Positions 61,401 to 64,000 of a stretch of 64,000 bases of DNA are shown one piece after another (position 1 is the first letter of the stretch; every line of letters begins with the position of its first letter). Both the position numbers and the translations under genes were made by a program. The DNA comes from Bugulina stolonifera. Its lineage: Eukaryota; Bryozoa; Gymnolaemata; Cheilostomatida; Bugulidae. Below the pieces are notes generated by a model. It saw only the letters and a program-made list of their open reading frames with translations. It was not told the DNA's origin and ran no database searches. The DNA lies in the NCBI GenBank assembly GCA_935421135.1, contig OW285192.1, positions 18,329,001-18,393,000 of the forward strand, given 5' to 3'.

Positions 61401-63667
61401 CTAATTAAAAAGTAGGCAATAATGACGTTAGTTGAACTGGAAGTCCTACACAACGTAACATGTTATAATTGTCTACAGAACAAATGACTTGTAGAGAGGA
61501 AATTACCAGTAAATTAGAATATTATTTACTACACAATGTAGAGTACTGACTGATTACAAACCCTATGATGCTGTATAATATGTCCTACTAGCGTATTACT
61601 TCACACTTTCATTAGATAAACTTCACGTCATTAGGCTAAACAGAAATAGTATTATAATTATGTTTATATATTAGACTGTGATGGGTCGCTAGGCTATATT
61701 GTATCTATGACATCAAGTCTAATTAGTATTTACTAAGTTCTATCCCATAGCCTATTGATTTAGTTAGCTAAAGTACGTCCATCTACCTTAAGACTATATA
61801 CATCTAATCTAGGGCTGCTACATAAACCTTTATATTCAAAATAATATGAATAGTACAACAATATTCCTTTTCATTTATTTTGAACTTTTAAGATTTACTG
61901 GTATGTAATGTATATCTATGATTCCAAATGTATATCAGGAAATGTCATTACATGTAGATATTTCATTACTCAATATACATGTACATGTACCACATGGTTA
62001 CATACAGACAGTAGCCCAATGTTATATAGAACACTAATCTAGTAATATACTCAGCTGTGGTAATACTCTAGCCTTCTCCGTAACTCACTGGTTATGCACT
62101 TCCTGTTTAACAGATGCCGTGTCATCCACCATTAACTGACATGTGATTGTGTAGGCTATACATACATGTACACAGGCTAGTAGGTGTGCTATTAGACTGT
62201 GGTCTGCAGTTATTATCACATGCTGACATTTCCAAGATTTCCCAAAATAGTCAGAATAATGAAAAAACAAAAATAGAAACAATGCTGGTTGGAAATACTG
62301 CCTGTATGAGGATACAGTATGTACATATATTATACACAATTCTGTACTCTGTAGTGACCTATCAACTGTAGGCTATCAGTATGTTATACGGTATGGATGA
62401 GCTCATATTAGCTAAACACAAGTATTATTATACATGTACATTATATACATGAACATTATATGCATGTACATTATATACATGCATACTATATAACTGTATA
62501 ATGGTAAGGCAAGCAACTCCCATCCCTCGTTTCTTTACTACTACTAGCGTACTGACAGACCAATGGAGTAATGACTCAATAATATACAATGTCGGACTCT
62601 CTAGTTTGTAAAAACTGGATATAGTTTTGTAAGCTGTCACCTGTCCACGCTGTACCCTCCTGTATCACCATGCTGATACACACGAGTAATTATGCACATA
62701 TCCCTTTCATTTGGCACTTAATACGATTATTTCTACTTTCACACCAATGAAATGACAGATAGCATAAATTTCTCGTTGAAGAATGTTTGGCAAAATGTGG
62801 TGTATAATTATTATTAAATTGATTATTTTGAAATTTATGCAGATGGTTTCCTGTAATGTTATATGAATGGTGTCAGCGTTGGTGTTGTTTGCAACCGCTG
62901 GATTTGAACTTTTCATAGCGACATGTGCATTGTGACAGATGACTACTGAACTGGACAGTACAATATTTATTTTTATTTTTTATATTTGTAAACAAGCCAC
63001 AACAAATCCAGCACCAGTTAACCATTGCCTGCTAGGGATGAGATTAGCTGGCCACATGGATGTTGTTTACTAACTTTCGCACTCCTCGCCAAAATATTTT
63101 GAATATTTGCCACATAACAGTTATATTTAAATTCTGCAAGCATAAACTTTGCATAAAACTAATAATTTTATTCCCACTAAATCCCACTAAATATCGGTTG
63201 CAGCCAACAGTTGTACTAGTCTGTTGTGGTAATTAACATAAAATTCAATTTTTTAATTTTTGCATCAAGTAATTACAAAATACGAGACTTACATCAGAGC
63301 TCCATTTTCTTTTGGTCTTATGTTAATGAGATAGATTAAGAATTCTAGCTTGGCCGAAACTATATTTACCTGCTCTAGAAGTACTAGTAGTCGGTGGTCT
63401 CTAACCGATACTATATTGGATTGTATTGCAATGTATAGGTGTGCAGCATCAATCAGTAGATATTCTGTACATCATTATGAGCATTTTTGTAATAAATATA
63501 TTTCCTGCAAGAAAATTTTATTTTGTTTTGTAGAGAGTAGCTATGTAGAGGTGAGCGTCCTAATGCAGACCGACAGCATATGTGATACTATTGACCTCTG
63601 TCCACCTACTAAAGTATATATCTTAACTAAACAAGAGAGGAGAGCTCATGTTGGAAATATCATGTGA
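46451..63667 (+). CDS. INTS4: Integrator complex subunit 4
   Basis: Twenty exons, 949 aa: 46451-46510, 47651-47793, 48084-48235, 48369-48589, 48741-48946, 49068-49200, 49421-49492, 49785-49959, 50219-50424, 50566-50663, 50927-51179, 51729-51886, 52939-53035, 53336-53392, 54350-54531, 56224-56314, 59844-60008, 60201-60326, 60933-61053, 63534-63667; phases agree. INTS4 is the HEAT-repeat scaffold that, with the INTS9/INTS11 endonuclease pair, forms the Integrator cleavage module for snRNA 3' processing and promoter-proximal termination. Diagnostic blocks: DFIKDPEPRVRSIALETL, DDYERVRIAAI, DWASGKRFADDAPKE, ACGAFVHALEDEYLEVRGAA, DFLVDMFNDEIQEVRLLAI, DPYFDMPEPNMDDDCYVAV, SDNPKKFTAGLAV. A beta-rich C-terminus ends with CPPTKVYILTKQ. 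Human INTS4 is 963 aa. Exon 10 is shorter than expected, so a few HEAT residues may be missed. Confidence 0.95.
46625..46760. repeat. T-rich runs in INTS4 intron 1
   Basis: T-rich stretches (about 46627-46651, 46706-46715 and 46752-46762). The last lies at the 3' side of the antisense LINE fragment and may be its poly(A)-like tail. A short palindrome CACACTTGTGTGTG lies near 46670. Confidence 0.5.
46763..47330 (-). mobile_element. LINE 3'-end fragment, antisense in INTS4 intron 1
   Basis: The minus frame reads LGVCLQSNLKWDRHINKIAH, LTLVRPLLEFASQVWDP, EKVQNRGLRFIYNIKG, LGIKSLQERR-type KSLQERRREARFSLFF and ends FWPRTLRELRSGSITGAS. This is the thumb-to-C-terminus part of a CR1/L2-type RT protein. 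Only the last 180 or so residues remain, uninterrupted, followed by an A-rich tail. A different subfamily from the 43-46 kb element. Confidence 0.88.
48936..49045. repeat. 30-bp tandem repeat carrying the donor of INTS4 exon 5
   Basis: Four copies exactly 30 bp apart, donor GTAG at 48947, 48977, 49007 and 49037. The exon end CACTACCCCAACAAG resembles the repeat's TTACTATGACAACAAG, so the coding end is part of the unit. Using a downstream donor would add TAG, a stop. Confidence 0.85.
49590..49770. repeat. Degenerate minisatellite in INTS4 intron 7
   Basis: About 4 copies of a 45-50-bp unit (GGTAATATACCTATCATACA, CACAAGCATATACAGTAGTG) just upstream of exon 8. Confidence 0.8.
50085..50200. repeat. 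About 45-bp tandem repeat before INTS4 exon 9
   Basis: Three copies of CAGTTCACTAAACATTTCCT plus AATATGGTAATACCGTTGA just upstream of the acceptor at 50218. Confidence 0.85.
51366..51682. repeat. 14-bp minisatellite (TGTACCTACTCTAA)n
   Basis: About 22 near-perfect copies in the INTS4 intron between exons 50927-51179 and 51729-51886. Confidence 0.95.
51890..52540. repeat. About 38-bp minisatellite in INTS4 intron 12
   Basis: About 17 copies of CAGTAGTACCAAGCTTATCA followed by GTAGTTATCCTGTACCC, with a higher-order alternation of variant copies (TCACTCTGTACTCCAG versus TTATCCTGTACCCCAG). It starts right after the donor of exon 51729-51886. Confidence 0.95.
53112..53268. repeat. 18-bp minisatellite (TAGTGTACAATACTAGAA)n
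   Basis: About 8 copies in the INTS4 intron between exons 52939-53035 and 53336-53392. Confidence 0.9.
54530..54570. repeat. (GTCT)n microsatellite at the INTS4 exon 15 donor
   Basis: About 9 tetramers starting at the exon end. The modelled donor GTCTGT is itself the first repeat unit and is non-canonical at +3 to +5. Confidence 0.85.
54572..56223. other. INTS4 intron 15
   Basis: AT-rich, no gene recognised. A C11 run occurs near 55992, and TTAA|AGGATCCCTGTCAC near 54806 resembles a transposon end. Confidence 0.4.
56315..59843. other. INTS4 intron 16 (3.5 kb)
   Basis: No exon or RNA gene recognised. A 62-codon frame at 56995-57183 has no known similarity. GTGACACTGATCCT|TTAA near 59620 is the inverted partner of the motif at 54806. 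Confidence 0.4.
61039..61170. repeat. 31-bp tandem repeat carrying the donor of INTS4 exon 19
   Basis: Four donors exactly 31 bp apart (GT at 61054, 61085, 61116, 61147). The exon end ATGGACACTGGTCAG is repeated as GTGGACAATGGTCAG followed by GTAAGTGCAGGTA; one copy has GTGAGT. Confidence 0.95.
61171..63533. other. INTS4 last intron
   Basis: No gene recognised. AT-rich; short TACATGTACAT-type simple sequence near 61980 and 62430-62490. Confidence 0.4.
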
Positions 63668-64000
63668 CTTCACTCCTTAGAGTTGCCTTACCTTGTCTTT
63701 TTATTGCATTGTTATACTATGTACATATGCATATAATATACAGTGCTGTATGTACAATATGCTATATAGTGTATAATATTAAATCGTTATTGTATATAAT
63801 AATACTAGTTGTATAAAATACAATTGATTATAACTAATAATTTTTTAGTTTTGTGCTTATGAACTAATATACGCTCTGCTCTCTGCAGCACTTGACAAGT
63901 GGCCACTGTATCTGCACTTTCTATCAGGTCATGAACCAACAGCAGTATAATTATACAATACCTCTGTACTGCCATATAGATTAGCACTTTATTGTGAACG
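63668..64000. other. INTS4 3' flank
   Basis: Non-coding. ATTAAA near 63778 is a weak candidate poly(A) signal. No next gene begins before the window ends. Confidence 0.4.

Noticed and set aside
1..64000. tRNA or rRNA genes
   Set aside because: No cloverleaf with GGTTCGA-type T-arm and A/B boxes, and no rRNA-like conserved core, was seen by eye.

Overview
The window is eukaryotic and very probably from an invertebrate animal. Every gene is split by short GT-AG introns, the DNA is AT-rich, minisatellites fill many introns, and non-LTR retrotransposons and MITE-like elements lie between genes. The recognisable proteins (NFXL1, NIT2, PLK4, INTS4) are full length and close to animal orthologues. 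I cannot name the phylum; a non-bilaterian such as a sponge is only a guess.

Layout: (1) 444-7066 minus, NFXL1, 16 exons, 865 aa, RING plus NFX1 zinc fingers plus a C-terminal membrane anchor; a small TIR element lies in one intron. (2) 7067-12297, intergenic: LINE 3' remnants, an LTR-like stretch, and a 714-bp hAT-like non-autonomous element with a perfect 8-bp target duplication. (3) 12298-14463 plus, NIT2 omega-amidase, 5 exons, 289 aa. (4) 15454-18964 minus, a secreted NHL-type propeller protein with a Cys-rich C-terminus. (5) 20261-33837 minus, PLK4, 18 exons, 996 aa, with kinase, phosphodegron and three polo boxes. (6) 34712-41796 minus, an unrecognised 678-aa Ser/Pro-rich protein. (7) 42536-46060 minus, a 5'-truncated CR1/L2-like LINE with a long open EN-RT frame. 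(8) 46451-63667 plus, INTS4, 20 exons, 949 aa, with a LINE 3' fragment in intron 1.

Exon models were built by hand from splice sites, codon phase and family similarity. Summed coding lengths are divisible by three for all six genes, which supports them. The genes do not form one pathway: NFXL1 (ubiquitin/zinc finger), NIT2 (amide metabolism), PLK4 (centriole duplication) and INTS4 (Integrator, snRNA 3' processing) are unrelated neighbours.

Most unusual pattern: in six introns of five genes, a tandem array or direct duplication contains the 5' splice site itself. In four of these the last bases of the upstream exon are also part of the repeat unit. These introns carry a row of near-identical candidate donor sites (2 to about 20) at 28-, 30-, 31-, 36-, 40- or 49-bp spacing. 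In the NHL gene the 36-bp unit keeps the reading frame.
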